From: JACCVL01 sp038232655
GTDB taxonomy: Bacteria; Actinomycetota; Actinomycetes; Propionibacteriales; Nocardioidaceae
Assembly (NCBI GenBank): GCA_038232655.1
Contig: JBBSNM010000005.1
Span: forward strand, 1 to 60,731
DNA length: 60,731 nt
Reading direction: 5' to 3'
Positions 16,826 to 25,238 of the stretch are shown here, piece after piece. Under the pieces are notes generated by a model. That model was not told where the DNA came from and did not search any database. It saw nothing but the letters and a program-made list of their open reading frames with translations. Position 1 is the first letter of the stretch. The number at the start of each line of letters is the position of its first letter. Position numbers and translations under genes: made by a program.

Positions 16826-17260
16826 CTACTGGGCGCCGGAGACGTACTGGTTCAACTGGTCGCGCTCGAACTCCAGCTCACCGATGCGCGTCTTCACCGC
16901 GTCGCCGATGCTGACCAGGCCCCGCAGCTGCGCGTCCTGGACGACCGGCACGTGCCGGATGCGGCGCAGGGTCATCAGCCGCATCAGGTCGTCCAGGCTG
17001 TCGCCCGGGTCGCACACCGCCACGTCGGTGGACATGATCGTGTCGACGGTTGCGGCCAGCGCGTCCGGCCCCTCGGCGATGCGGCGCACTACGTCGCGCT
17101 CGGACACCATGCCCGTGACCTGCGTACCGTCGGGGCTGACGACCACGGCACCGATGTTGTGCTCGGCGAGCAGGTGCAACAGATCACGCACCGACGCCTG
17201 CGGCTCGATGGTGACGACCGTTCCGACTTTCTTGGCTGCGAGCACGTCTTTGATCCGCAT
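16826..17260 (-). CDS. CBS-domain pair protein
   Basis: A 144-residue protein made of two CBS motifs, a Bateman module that binds adenine nucleotides. The first is roughly residues 8-62 (VVTIEPQASVRDLLHLL, GAVVVSPDGTQVTGMVSERDVVR) and the second 75-130 (VAVCDPGDSLDDLMRLM, RHVPVVQDAQLRGLVSIGDAV). The start MRIKDVLAAK at 17260 is typical of the actinobacterial family, and the longer open frame upstream looks non-coding. No output domain is attached, so it is probably a stand-alone sensor. The C-terminal ELEFERDQLNQYV is a short helix. Confidence 0.88.
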   Translation of the reverse strand: MRIKDVLAAKKVGTVVTIEPQASVRDLLHLLAEHNIGAVVVSPDGTQVTGMVSERDVVRRIAEGPDALAATVDTIMSTDVAVCDPGDSLDDLMRLMTLRRIRHVPVVQDAQLRGLVSIGDAVKTRIGELEFERDQLNQYVSGAQ

Positions 17261-17347
17261 GTGCGCAGGGTAGTGCTGCCGGAGGGCTCGCGGCCAGACC
17301 AAGCGCCCGACCGACATCAAGCCACAACCGGTGCGACCATGGGGCGG

Positions 17348-18106
17348 GTGACCGCGCCCACCACCGCCTCCCGGTCGGCAGGGCTGTCCACGACCGGCCA
17401 TCCGCCAGGCGCGAGCGGGCCGGCGGTGGCGGCGACCGTGTTGGCCTGGATCTCGGTGGTGCTGCTTCTCGACTCCGACGGCTCGCTGTGGCTGCAGCGT
17501 GGCCTCGGGGTCGCCACGTGGGGGGTGCTGCTGCTGGTGCTGCGTGCGGAGCGGCCGCTGGTGCGGGTGCAGACCGGTGTGGTGGTCGTGATCGCCACCG
17601 CGGTGGAGTACACCTTCTCACCGCTGCTCGAGGTCTACACCTACCGGTTCGACAACGTGCCGTCGTACGTCCCACCGGGTCATGGGCTGGTCTACGTCGC
17701 CGCGCTCGCGCTGGGGCGGTCGCTGTTGGTGCGTGCCCACCTGCGGGTGTGCACCGCCCTGGTGCTGGTCGTCGGCGGCGCGTGGGCTGGGTACGGGGTG
17801 CTGCTGGCCTCCCGGCCCGACGCGCTCGGCCTGTTCTGGTTCTGCTGCCTGGCCGGCTTCTTGTGCTGGGGGCCGTCGCGGCCGCTGTACGTGGGCGCGT
17901 TCGTCGTCGTGTCGTACCTGGAGATTGTCGGCACCGTGCTCGGCACCTGGCAGTGGCAGCCGCGCGACCCCACCGGGCTGGTCACGATCGGCAACCCCCC
18001 GTCGGGGGCCGCGGGCGGCTACGGCTGGTTCGACCTGTACGCGCTGTGGCTTGCCGGGCCGCTGCTGGCCCGCTGGCGGCGGCTGCGCGCGTCGGTCGCC
18101 GACTGA
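17348..18106 (+). CDS. Multi-pass membrane protein of unknown function
   Basis: A 252-residue protein from GTG 17348 (an in-frame ATG lies at 17339). After a Ser/Thr/Ala-rich N-terminus there are about six or seven hydrophobic helices. Between them a hydrophilic loop, EYTFSPLLEVYTYRFDNVP, is conserved-looking and holds several aromatic and acidic residues. The C-terminal loop contains GTWQWQPRD and NPPSGAAGGYGWFD. The layout recalls carotenoid-synthesis-like or YwaF-like membrane families, but I do not recognise it and give no function. Confidence 0.7.
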   Translation: MTAPTTASRSAGLSTTGHPPGASGPAVAATVLAWISVVLLLDSDGSLWLQRGLGVATWGVLLLVLRAERPLVRVQTGVVVVIATAVEYTFSPLLEVYTYRFDNVPSYVPPGHGLVYVAALALGRSLLVRAHLRVCTALVLVVGGAWAGYGVLLASRPDALGLFWFCCLAGFLCWGPSRPLYVGAFVVVSYLEIVGTVLGTWQWQPRDPTGLVTIGNPPSGAAGGYGWFDLYALWLAGPLLARWRRLRASVAD

Positions 18107-18130
18107 CGCGCCCCGAGATCGCGGCCGCGC

Positions 18131-18190
18131 GGACGCGAGATGATGCTTTGTGGGGGTTCGAGCCCCACGTATGCATGATCGTCGGTCCGA
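18131..18190. repeat. 60-bp palindromic repeat element, copy 1
   Basis: This stretch aligns without gaps to 25491-25550 at about 78 percent identity, including an identical ATGCATGATC near the end. Each copy can fold into a long hairpin. Here the arms are degenerate (GATGATGC against GCATGATC) around a GGGG/CCCC core. It lies between a membrane protein gene and the 3' end of hisN. Confidence 0.7.
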
Positions 18191-18226
18191 TGGCGCGCGC
18201 TAACCCTCGGATGATCGGGGGGGGGG

Positions 18227-19108
18227 TCAGGTCCCGTTGTCGCTCTCGCTGCCGCGACGCCGTGAGCCGATGTCGTGCAGGCTCCCACCGTCGTCCTGCG
18301 CCGACTCGCCGTCGTCGGGGAAGTGCCCCACGAATGCCATCGCGGCGTCGTGCAGGTGGCCGTTGGTGGACAGCGCGTTGTTGCCCAGGGGCCCGGTGCG
18401 ACCGTCCAAGCCGGAGAAGCGCCCGCCAGCCTCGGTGACGATCACCGCCAGCGCCGCCATGTCGTGCAAGGCGAGCTCGGGTTCGGCGGCGATGTCGACC
18501 GTGCCCTCGGCGACCAGCACGTGCGACCAGAAGTCGCCGTACGCGCGGCTGCGCCAGCAGCGCCGCGTGAGCGCCAGGATCGCGTCGAGGCGGCCGATGT
18601 GGTCCCAGCCGTTCAGGTCGGAGTAGGAGAACGAGGCGTCGCTCACCTCCTTGATGTCCGACACCCGGCAGGGCTTGGCGTTGAGCAGCGACTTGCCGGT
18701 CCAGCTGCCACCCCCGGCCGAGGCCCACCACCGGCGTCCCAGCGCGGGCGCAGAGACGCAGCCCACCACCACTTCGTCGCCCTCCATCAGGCCGATCAGC
18801 GTCGCCCAGACCGGCACGCCGCGGACGAAGTTGTGGGTGCCGTCGATGGGGTCCACCACCCAGCGCCGGGGGCCGAAGCCGGTCGAGCCGGCCTCTTCAC
18901 CGACCACTGCGTCGCGGGGGCGGGCGCGGCCAAGCGTCCGCCGCACCCCCTCCTCGACGCCCACGTCGGCGTCGGTGACCAGACTCGTGTCGGGCTTGGC
19001 CGAGACGTGCAGGTCCTGGGCTCGGAAGCGCTCCATGGTCAGCGAGTCGGCGTCGTCTGCGAGCACGTGCGCGAGCCGGAGGTCGTCGGTGTGCGAGCGG
19101 GCTGCCAT
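18227..19108 (-). CDS. hisN: Inositol-monophosphatase-type phosphatase, probable histidinol-phosphatase HisN
   Basis: A 293-residue enzyme of the inositol monophosphatase fold. DADVGVEEGVRR and VVGEEAGSTG supply the first metal-binding acidic residues, WVVDPIDGTHNFVRG is the signature DPIDGT motif and ELALHDMAALAVIVTEAGG is the second motif (WD/HD-AA). Actinobacteria use this type for histidinol phosphate hydrolysis; the GVPVWATLIGL and RSYGDF-like RAYGDFWSH blocks match that subgroup. ATG 19108 is chosen by alignment to the family start. The C-terminal 35 residues are Asp/Ser/Arg-rich and variable. Confidence 0.85.
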   Translation of the reverse strand: MAARSHTDDLRLAHVLADDADSLTMERFRAQDLHVSAKPDTSLVTDADVGVEEGVRRTLGRARPRDAVVGEEAGSTGFGPRRWVVDPIDGTHNFVRGVPVWATLIGLMEGDEVVVGCVSAPALGRRWWASAGGGSWTGKSLLNAKPCRVSDIKEVSDASFSYSDLNGWDHIGRLDAILALTRRCWRSRAYGDFWSHVLVAEGTVDIAAEPELALHDMAALAVIVTEAGGRFSGLDGRTGPLGNNALSTNGHLHDAAMAFVGHFPDDGESAQDDGGSLHDIGSRRRGSESDNGT

Positions 19109-19238
19109 GGCCGAGAGGCTATCCCCGGTGTGGGCCCGCTCGTACGGGCAGGCCGCAACGAATCGTGGGACCCAGTCCGGCGAGCGCCTAGTGTCGAACA
19201 CCAGGCGAGAGGACCGCGGCCTGCAGCGGGAGGTGCAC

Positions 19239-19742
19239 ATGCTGCCCGACACCTTGAACGGTCTGCCTGTGCACGCGCTGTCGGTGCACGCCACCGTCGT
19301 ACTCGTGCCGCTGGCCGCCGCGCTCGGCGTGCTGTTCGCCGTCCCACGGCTGCGCGAGTGGACGACGTTCCCGCTGCCGCTGGTCGCCGCCGGTGCCGCG
19401 ATAGCCACCTGGGTCTCGGTGCAGAGCGGCGAGGCGCTGAAGGCCGCCGGCGGCCAGGGGGCCGCCGGCCTGGGTGGCCCGGTCGCCGAGCTGGTCGCCG
19501 AGCATCAGGACCTGGGGAACCAGCTGTTGCTGATGGTGGTGGCCTATGCCGTCGCGGTGACAATCGCGGTCGTGGTGGTTCGCCGGGCCGGCCGGGGCGT
19601 GACCATCGTGCTCAGCGTGCTGGTGGTGCTCGGTGCGGTGGCGGTCGGCGTGCAGACGTTTCGCGTGGGTGAGCTCGGTTCGCGCGCGGTCTGGAACCCG
19701 ACCGACACCGTCGACTACGGGTCGACGGATCGCGACAACTGA
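19239..19742 (+). CDS. DUF2231 membrane protein
   Basis: A 167-residue protein with four hydrophobic helices, GGGAGG six bases before ATG 19239. It opens LPDTLNGLPVHALSVHATVVLVPLAA, the DUF2231 signature with two His residues in the first helix, and continues with WVSVQSGEALK and LVAEHQDLGNQL. The conserved His pairs suggest metal or heme contact, but the role is unknown. Confidence 0.8.
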   Translation: MLPDTLNGLPVHALSVHATVVLVPLAAALGVLFAVPRLREWTTFPLPLVAAGAAIATWVSVQSGEALKAAGGQGAAGLGGPVAELVAEHQDLGNQLLLMVVAYAVAVTIAVVVVRRAGRGVTIVLSVLVVLGAVAVGVQTFRVGELGSRAVWNPTDTVDYGSTDRDN

Positions 19743-19802
19743 GCGGCCGGCCGCGGACCACCGGTCCAGGTTCGTCGTGCGCCTCCCCGCACCACGCGAT
19801 GG

Positions 19803-19934
19803 GGGTCGGCGTTCAGCGATCGCGGCGTTGGCCAGCAGCCGGTCAGTGGTCCGGTCCTCGTAGAAGGCCTGCCAGTCCTGGCGCCGCCCGATCCGGTCGT
19901 ACGCCGAGCGAGCCTCGTCGTGGGTCAGTGCCAT
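19803..19934 (-). pseudogene. SAM-dependent methyltransferase, N-terminal fragment only
   Basis: From ATG 19934, with GGAGG six bases upstream, the first 39 codons read MALTHDEARSAYDRIGRRQDW, then QAFYEDRTTDRLLAN, which is the N-terminus of a class I methyltransferase subfamily. Right where the glycine-rich SAM motif should follow, the sequence changes to Arg/Pro/Gly-rich non-family text and never recovers. The rest of the gene is missing, so this is a truncation with an intact ribosome site. Confidence 0.6.
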
Positions 19935-20068
19935 CGTCACCCTCCGGCCCGGTGGCTCACGAGTGTCTCACCCGGCTCGGCCGGCGCGTCGCCCTGCGAG
20001 AACATGGAGGCAACTGCCGATGGCTCGACGAGCGTAGGTTCGCTCGCCGACCGAACCGGAGGACGCCC

Positions 20069-20605
20069 ATGACCACCGCAGCCGACCTGCTGGTCGACGC
20101 CCTGGAACGCATCCGCCAGACCGTGCACGAGGCGGTCGACGGCCTCGACGAGGAGCAGCTGACGATCCGGCTGGACCCCGAGGCGAACTCGATCGCCTGG
20201 CTGGTGTGGCACCTGACCCGGGTGCAGGACGACCACCTCGCCACCGCCGCCGGGTCGGCGCAGGTGTGGACGACCGACGGCTGGTCCCAGCGGTTCCGGC
20301 TGCCGTTCCCCGACAAGTCGATCGGCTACGGGCACAGCCCGGACGAGGTCGCCCACGTCCGGGCGCCCGCTGCGCTGCTCACCGGCTATCACGAGGCCGT
20401 GCACGCACGGTCGAGTGCGTGGGTGGGCACCCTCGACGACGAGGCGCTCGCCCGGGTGGTGGACGAGAGCTGGGGCACGCCGGTCACGCTGGCCGTCCGG
20501 CTGGTCAGCGTGATCGACGACGGCACCCAGCACGCCGGCCAGGCCGCCTTCGTGCGCGGGATCGTGGAGCGCCAGATCGAGGCGGCGAGCGGGTCGCGCG
20601 CGTAG
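20069..20605 (+). CDS. DinB-superfamily protein (DUF664 type), possible mycothiol-dependent enzyme
   Basis: A 178-residue four-helix-bundle protein. SIAWLVWHLTRVQDDHLATA gives the first metal His (WHLTR), and DDGTQHAGQAAFVRGIVER carries the last (QHAGQ...RG). A mid-protein His is in LLTGYHEAVHARS. This His triad binds a divalent metal in DinB-like thiol transferases, several of which use mycothiol in actinobacteria. The substrate is unknown. GGAGGAC precedes ATG 20069. Confidence 0.8.
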   Translation: MTTAADLLVDALERIRQTVHEAVDGLDEEQLTIRLDPEANSIAWLVWHLTRVQDDHLATAAGSAQVWTTDGWSQRFRLPFPDKSIGYGHSPDEVAHVRAPAALLTGYHEAVHARSSAWVGTLDDEALARVVDESWGTPVTLAVRLVSVIDDGTQHAGQAAFVRGIVERQIEAASGSRA

Positions 20606-20637
20606 GTTTGCCTGGGTCTTTGCCAAGCCGGGGCACC

Positions 20638-20660
20638 ATCGTCTATCGTCGATACACGAT
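20638..20660. promoter_or_regulatory. Near-perfect palindrome overlapping the ArsR-family start, probable operator
   Basis: Left arm ATCGTCTATCG and right arm CGATACACGAT are an 11-bp inverted repeat with one mismatch around a single central base. The right arm runs into the ATG at 20659. Its size and position fit a self-repressing ArsR dimer site. Confidence 0.65.
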
Positions 20661-21036
20661 GAATGCTCTGGGCCGGCCCGCAGCTGAGGCGTACGCCTCG
20701 TGGTTTCGCTGCCTGGCCGACCCCACCCGGCTGCAGGTCCTGCATGCGCTGGCCACCGAGCTGCGTCCGCTGCGGGTGGGTGAGGTCGCCGAGGCCGTGG
20801 GTATCGCCCAGTCGACCGCGTCGGTGCACCTGCAGCGCCTGCTGGACGACGAGTTCGTCCTGGTGGACCGCTCCGGCACCGCCAGCTGGTACATCGTGAA
20901 CGCGGCGTGCATCGAGCAGTTCCCGCAGGCCGCCGAGCAGGTCATGGGCACCCTGGTCGGGTCGGTCCCGCTGCCCGACGCACCGATCGAGCCACCCTGG
21001 CGCGGTCAGGCATCGGCGGTCGCCGGTCCACCGTGA
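20659..21036 (+). CDS. ArsR-family transcriptional repressor
   Basis: A 125-residue winged-helix protein. YASWFRCLADPTRLQVLHAL is the ArsR opening, RVGEVAEAVGIAQSTASVHLQRL is the recognition helix region, and SWYIVNAACIEQFPQAAEQVM is the dimer helix. The usual ELCVCDL metal site in the DNA-binding helix is absent (LRPLRVGEV instead). Possible ligands are Cys residues at FRCLAD and NAACIE. It overlaps a broken permease gene by four bases (GTGA), so the pair was once a metal or metalloid resistance unit. Confidence 0.87.
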   Translation: MNALGRPAAEAYASWFRCLADPTRLQVLHALATELRPLRVGEVAEAVGIAQSTASVHLQRLLDDEFVLVDRSGTASWYIVNAACIEQFPQAAEQVMGTLVGSVPLPDAPIEPPWRGQASAVAGPP

Positions 21037-21685
21037 GCACTGCGCTGGCGCAGTTTGTAGCGCTGCTCGCCGGCACCCTGCTGCTGTTCGGGGCGCTCAC
21101 CGCCGCGATGACGCTGCTCACCCGGCGCATCGGCGAGCGGCGGCTCCGGCGCTGGGTCGGCGGCAACGCTCTCACCGCGCCGATCAAGGGGCTGGTGTTC
21201 GGCGTGGTCACCCCCTTCTGCAGCTGGTCGGCCATCCCGGTGCTGACCGGCCTGCTGCGCAGCCGCGTCCGTACCTCCGCCGCCGCGGCCTTCTTCCTCG
21301 CCTCCCCGGTCCTCGACCCGGTGCTGGTCGTCGCGATCGGGTCCACCTGCCGGCCACCAGCCGGGTGGGCGCCCCGGTGGGCGCCGGCGGGTGCGACGGC
21401 ACCGACCCCGGCTGGGCAGGCTGGTGGCAGGAGACCGGCGACGCCGGCTGGTACGCCGCGAGCCAGCTGCGCCAGCTGCTGCTCCCGCTGGCCATCACCT
21501 GCGCCGTCGCGGTCGCGATCGCCGGCACCGTCCCCGAGCGGGCGATGGCCGCGCTCGCCGGACCCGGCGAGCCGTACGCGATCCCGGCCGCTGCGCTGCC
21601 TCTCGGCCTGGTCGACGTCAAGGTCGCCGCCGTTGACCACGACTGGTCCGGGCTGCGCCTGGTCTGGCGAAGGTCCGCACGCTGA
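21033..21685 (+). pseudogene. DUF318/ArsP-like permease, internally deleted and frameshifted
   Basis: From GTG 21033, the first 105 codons are a good permease N-terminus: GLVFGVVTPFCSWSAIPVL contains the TPFCSCS-like motif of the ArsP/UPF0718 family, and FFLASPVLDPVLVV follows. Around 21350 the frame fails. A second frame (from 21365) has AASQLRQLLLPLAITCAVAVAI, a later helix of the same family, and ends early at 21685 without the last helices. The central loop and C-terminus are missing. Confidence 0.72.
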
Positions 21686-21750
21686 TCGCGGGTCCTAGCC
21701 GCACCGGTCTGGCAGCCCCGCTCGATGCCGTTGCGCCCGTCCTGGCCCGC

Positions 21751-22755
21751 TCAGTCGCCGCGCTGGGACTCCCGGCTGGCCAGCAGCCGGCGCAACGACT
21801 CCACCCGATCGGGGTCGACCCGGCCAGCCGCCGCGGCGCCGTCCAGGCCGCACTCGGGGTCGTCGGCGGTGTGCCCGCAGCCGCGGGGGCAGTCGGCGGT
21901 GGCCGCGTCCAGGTCGGGAAAGGCCGCAAGCAGCCGGTCGGGGTCCACGTGGGCCAGCCCGAACGACCGGATGCCGGGGGTGTCGACGATCCAGCCGCCG
22001 CCGGGCAGCCGCAGCGCGATCGCCGACGTCGAGGTGTGCCGGCCCCGGCCGGTCACGGCGTTGACGCCGCCGGTGTCTCGCAGCGCGTCCGGCACCAGCG
22101 CGTTGACCAGCGTCGACTTGCCCACCCCGCTGTGCCCGACCAGCACCGACGCCGAGCCGCGCAGCCACCCCCGCAGCTCGGTGAGGTCACCGCCGCGCTC
22201 GACCGCGACCGCCGACACGCCGAGCGGGCGGTAGGCGGCCAGCAGGTCGTCCGGCGAGGCCAGGTCGGTCTTGGTCAGGCACAGCAACGCCTTCATGCCG
22301 GCGTCGAGCGCGGCGACCAGGCAGCGGTCGACGAGCCGGGGTCGCGGCGGCGGATCCGCCAGCGAGGTCACGACGACCAGCCGGTCGGCGTTCGCGACCA
22401 CCACCCGCTCGACGCGGTCGTCGTCGTCGGCGGTGCGGCGCAGCACCGTACGCCGCGGCAGCACCTCCACGATGCGCGCCAGGCTGCCTTCGTCGCCGGT
22501 GCGGTCGCCGACGACCCGGACACTGTCGCCCACGACAACGCCCTTGCGCCCAAGCGGCCGGGACTTCATCGCGGTCACCACCCGGTCGCGGGCAGGGGCA
22601 TCGTCGGGGTCACGGATCAGCAGCGTGAACCGGCCACGGTCGACGGTCGTGACCAGCGCTGTCGTCGCGTCGTTGTAGGTGGGGCGGTCCTTGGTACGCG
22701 GGCGGGTGTGCCGGCGCGGCCGGTCGTACTGCGCCTCCTCGTCCCATCGGCTCAT
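21751..22755 (-). CDS. rsgA: Ribosome small subunit-dependent GTPase A
   Basis: A 334-residue circularly permuted GTPase that matures the 30S subunit. Order: an OB domain (residues 30-110), then GTPase motifs with G4 LTKTD before G1 GHSGVGKSTLVN, G3 DTPGIRSF, and a C-terminal zinc site CPRGCGHTADDPECG. The ATG at 22755 overlaps the aroA stop (ATGA), so both are read from one transcript, aroA first. Confidence 0.95.
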   Translation of the reverse strand: MSRWDEEAQYDRPRRHTRPRTKDRPTYNDATTALVTTVDRGRFTLLIRDPDDAPARDRVVTAMKSRPLGRKGVVVGDSVRVVGDRTGDEGSLARIVEVLPRRTVLRRTADDDDRVERVVVANADRLVVVTSLADPPPRPRLVDRCLVAALDAGMKALLCLTKTDLASPDDLLAAYRPLGVSAVAVERGGDLTELRGWLRGSASVLVGHSGVGKSTLVNALVPDALRDTGGVNAVTGRGRHTSTSAIALRLPGGGWIVDTPGIRSFGLAHVDPDRLLAAFPDLDAATADCPRGCGHTADDPECGLDGAAAAGRVDPDRVESLRRLLASRESQRGD

Positions 22756-24077
22756 CGCACCAGCCGCGCCCAGGTGTCGGCGAAGCCGGGAAAGGTCTTG
22801 GCGGTGGTCGCGACGTCCTCGACCTCGACGCCGGGCACGGCCAGCCCCAGCACCGCCCCCGCATGGGCCATCCGGTGGTCGGCGTAGGTCTGCCAGCGAC
22901 CGGCGTGCAGCCGGTGCGGCTCGATCCGCAGCCCGTCGTCGGCCTCGGTGACCGCACCGCCGAGGCGGTTGACCTCGGCGGCGATCGCGGCGAGGCGGTC
23001 GGTCTCGTGGCCGCGCAGGTGCGCGATCCCGCTGAGCGTGCTGGCACCGTCCGCGAGGGCACAAAGGGCGGCGACGACCGGGGTGAGCTCGCCGACGTCG
23101 TGCAGGTCGAGGCTGACGCCGGCGATGGTGCCGGTGCCGGTGACCACGAGGTCCGCACCGTCGCGAGCAACCTCGGCGCCCATCGCGGCAACGATGTGCC
23201 GCAGCTCGTCACCTGCCTGGTCGGTGCGCTCGGGCCAGCCGAGCACCCGCACCCGGCCGCCACACACCAGCGCCGCAGCGACGAACGGCGCGGCGTTGGA
23301 CAGGTCGGGCTCCACGTCGGCGTCCAGCGGGGCGATCTCGCCGGGGCGTACGACCCAGCGGTTCGGCTCGGCGTCGTCGACATCGACACCGCGCCGACGC
23401 AGTTCGGTGATGGTCATCTGCACGTGCGGCAGCGACGGCAGCGGCTTGCCGTGATGACAGACATCGACCCCGTCGTCGAAGCGGGCGCCGGCCAGCAGCA
23501 GCGCGGACACGAACTGGCTGGAGGCCGAGGCGTCGAGGTCAACCACGCCGCCGGGCACGGCGCCGGTGCCGCGCACGGTGAACGGCAGCGTCTGGTCGCC
23601 GTCCGCCGAGTCGCCGACAGCCTCGACGGCCACGCCGAGGCCGCGCAGCGTCGCCAGCGTCTGGTCCATCGGCCGCTTGCGGGCCCAGGGGTCGCCGTCG
23701 AAGCGCACCGGCCCGTCGGCCAGGGCCGCGACCAGGGGGACGAAACGCATCACGGTGCCGGCGAGCCCGCAGTCGACGTCGGCCGGGCCGCGCAGGGTCG
23801 TGGGGGAGACCCGCCAGACCGGGACGCCGGGGTCGACACCGGCGGTGATGGAGACCCCCAGGGCTCGCAGCGCCCCGACCATCAGGTCGGTGTCACGGGC
23901 CTGCAACGGCCCGCGGACGGTCGACGGGCCGACCGCCAGGGCGGACAGCACCAGGATCCGGTTGGTCAGCGACTTGCTGCCCGGCAGCGCCACCGAGGCA
24001 TCGAGGCAGTGCGCGGGAGCGACCGGGGCGCGCCAGCACGCGGCGGCCGCCGCCGGGGTGGTCGCCGTGGTGTCCAT
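22752..24077 (-). CDS. aroA: 3-phosphoshikimate 1-carboxyvinyltransferase (EPSP synthase)
   Basis: A 441-residue enzyme of the shikimate pathway joining phosphoenolpyruvate and shikimate 3-phosphate. LPGSKSLTNRILVLSALA is the N-terminal substrate loop, LAGTVMRFVPLVAAL the second motif (GNAGTxMR equivalent), and HRMAHAGAVLGLAVPG the C-terminal signature. In the position of LFLGNAGTAMRPL the protein has DCGLAGTVMRFVP, as in other actinobacterial AroA. ATG 24077 gives the family's usual N-terminus. It is coupled to rsgA, a frequent actinobacterial arrangement. Confidence 0.95.
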   Translation of the reverse strand: MDTTATTPAAAAACWRAPVAPAHCLDASVALPGSKSLTNRILVLSALAVGPSTVRGPLQARDTDLMVGALRALGVSITAGVDPGVPVWRVSPTTLRGPADVDCGLAGTVMRFVPLVAALADGPVRFDGDPWARKRPMDQTLATLRGLGVAVEAVGDSADGDQTLPFTVRGTGAVPGGVVDLDASASSQFVSALLLAGARFDDGVDVCHHGKPLPSLPHVQMTITELRRRGVDVDDAEPNRWVVRPGEIAPLDADVEPDLSNAAPFVAAALVCGGRVRVLGWPERTDQAGDELRHIVAAMGAEVARDGADLVVTGTGTIAGVSLDLHDVGELTPVVAALCALADGASTLSGIAHLRGHETDRLAAIAAEVNRLGGAVTEADDGLRIEPHRLHAGRWQTYADHRMAHAGAVLGLAVPGVEVEDVATTAKTFPGFADTWARLVR

Positions 24078-24120
24078 CACCGTCGAGCCTATCTGCCGGC
24101 GATGCTGCAAAGCGGTGCGA

Positions 24121-24603
24121 TCAGCTGTCGCGCTGCACCTTGCGCTTGACCCGGCGCGCGGCCAGCTCCATCCGCTCACGAGCGGTCGGCTCCACGTCGA
24201 CCGCAGCGATCAGCAGCCCGCCCGCCATCGACACGTTCTTGAAGAACTGCTGCCGCTGCTGGACCTTCTCGCCCGGGTCGGTCTCCTTCCAGAACGGATG
24301 CCCGGTCAGCGTGGTCGGGACCAGGCTGCCGATGAGCACCAGGGACGCGACCCGCGGGAAGCGTCCGGTCGCCAGCGCCAGCCCGGCGGCGACCTTGAGC
24401 GCACCGTCCGCCCGCACCCAGCCGGCGGTGTCGGTCGGCAGCGGCACGACGCTGGGGATCCTTGACTCCACCAGCGGCGCAACCCGTTGCGTCACCGGCT
24501 TGGCGGCAGGGGCCAGCGTGGCTGCGTTGCGGATCTCGTCGATGCCCCCGGCGACGAACATCGAGGACAGCATTGGGCGGGCAAGTGAGCGGATCAACGT
24601 CAT
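24121..24603 (-). CDS. DoxX family membrane protein
   Basis: A 160-residue protein with about four membrane segments, AAAGGGG before ATG 24603. MTLIRSLARPMLSSMFVAGGID is the typical actinobacterial DoxX start, followed by GALKVAAGLALATGRFPRVASL and TLTGHPFWKE. Relatives are linked to redox and thiosulfate handling, but the role of this subgroup is not fixed. The C-terminus is strongly basic. Confidence 0.87.
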   Translation of the reverse strand: MTLIRSLARPMLSSMFVAGGIDEIRNAATLAPAAKPVTQRVAPLVESRIPSVVPLPTDTAGWVRADGALKVAAGLALATGRFPRVASLVLIGSLVPTTLTGHPFWKETDPGEKVQQRQQFFKNVSMAGGLLIAAVDVEPTARERMELAARRVKRKVQRDS

Positions 24604-24672
24604 ACGCCCCTTTCTATCGTGTCGGGTGCACGGCCGCTCAGTGGTGGGTCACGGGGCCAGCCGGTGCAGGTC

Positions 24673-25238
24673 TCAGGGGAACAGTGTGGCCTCCCGGATG
24701 TTCTCCGCGCGCACCAGCCTGGCCGTCCACCGCTCGAGCCCGATGGCGAACCCGCCGTGCGGCGGAACACCGTGCCGGAAGGTGTCCACGTAGGCCGCGT
24801 ACGGCTTCGCCGGCTCACCCCGGTCGGCCAGCGCGGGTAACCCTCGACGGCGAGCAGGTCGCTGCCGTGCTGGGCCAGCGCCCACCGGCCCAGCGCCCGC
24901 TCGTGCTCGGGGGCCAGGTCGGGCTCGCCGGGGTCGGCGCCGACCAGGCCCAGGGCGTCGGCGAAGTGCACGACCGGGATCTGCTCCGGCACGGTGGGCA
25001 GGTCGACCCCCAGCAGCTCGACGGCGGCCGCCGCGTACGTACAGACGGCGTCGACCATGCCGGCAAGGCTGTCGCGCAGCACGGCGAGCACGTCGTGGTG
25101 GTCGCGGATGAAGCCGACCTCGGCGTCGAGCGAGACGTACTCGGCGAGGTCGCGGGCGAGCGTACGGGGCTGCCCCTCGACCGGGCCGTGGCGCTGGTCG
25201 GGCTGCTGGTGGGGCTGGTGGTCAGCTGGCGTGGACAC
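24673..25238 (-). pseudogene. Aspartate-tRNA(Asn) ligase remnant (N-terminus and active-site region deleted)
   Basis: The stretch ARDLAEYVSLDAEVGFIRDH, then ELLGVDLPTVPEQIPVVHFADAL and PEHERALGRWALAQHGSDLLAVEGYP, belongs to the archaeal-type aspartyl-tRNA synthetase. In a second frame near the 3' end, YAAYVDTFRHGVPPHGGFAIGLERWTARLV is motif 3. The anticodon-binding domain, motif 1, motif 2 and about 50 residues around the YP junction are missing. A few Gln/His-rich codons precede it from 25238. It cannot charge tRNA, so a housekeeping copy must lie elsewhere. Confidence 0.8.

Noticed and set aside
18140..18165. tRNA T-arm-like sequence (GTGGGGGTTCGAGCCCCAC)
   Set aside because: No acceptor, D or anticodon arms fit around it, and the second copy of the same repeat at 25511 has lost the T-loop pattern. 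It is part of the palindromic repeat.
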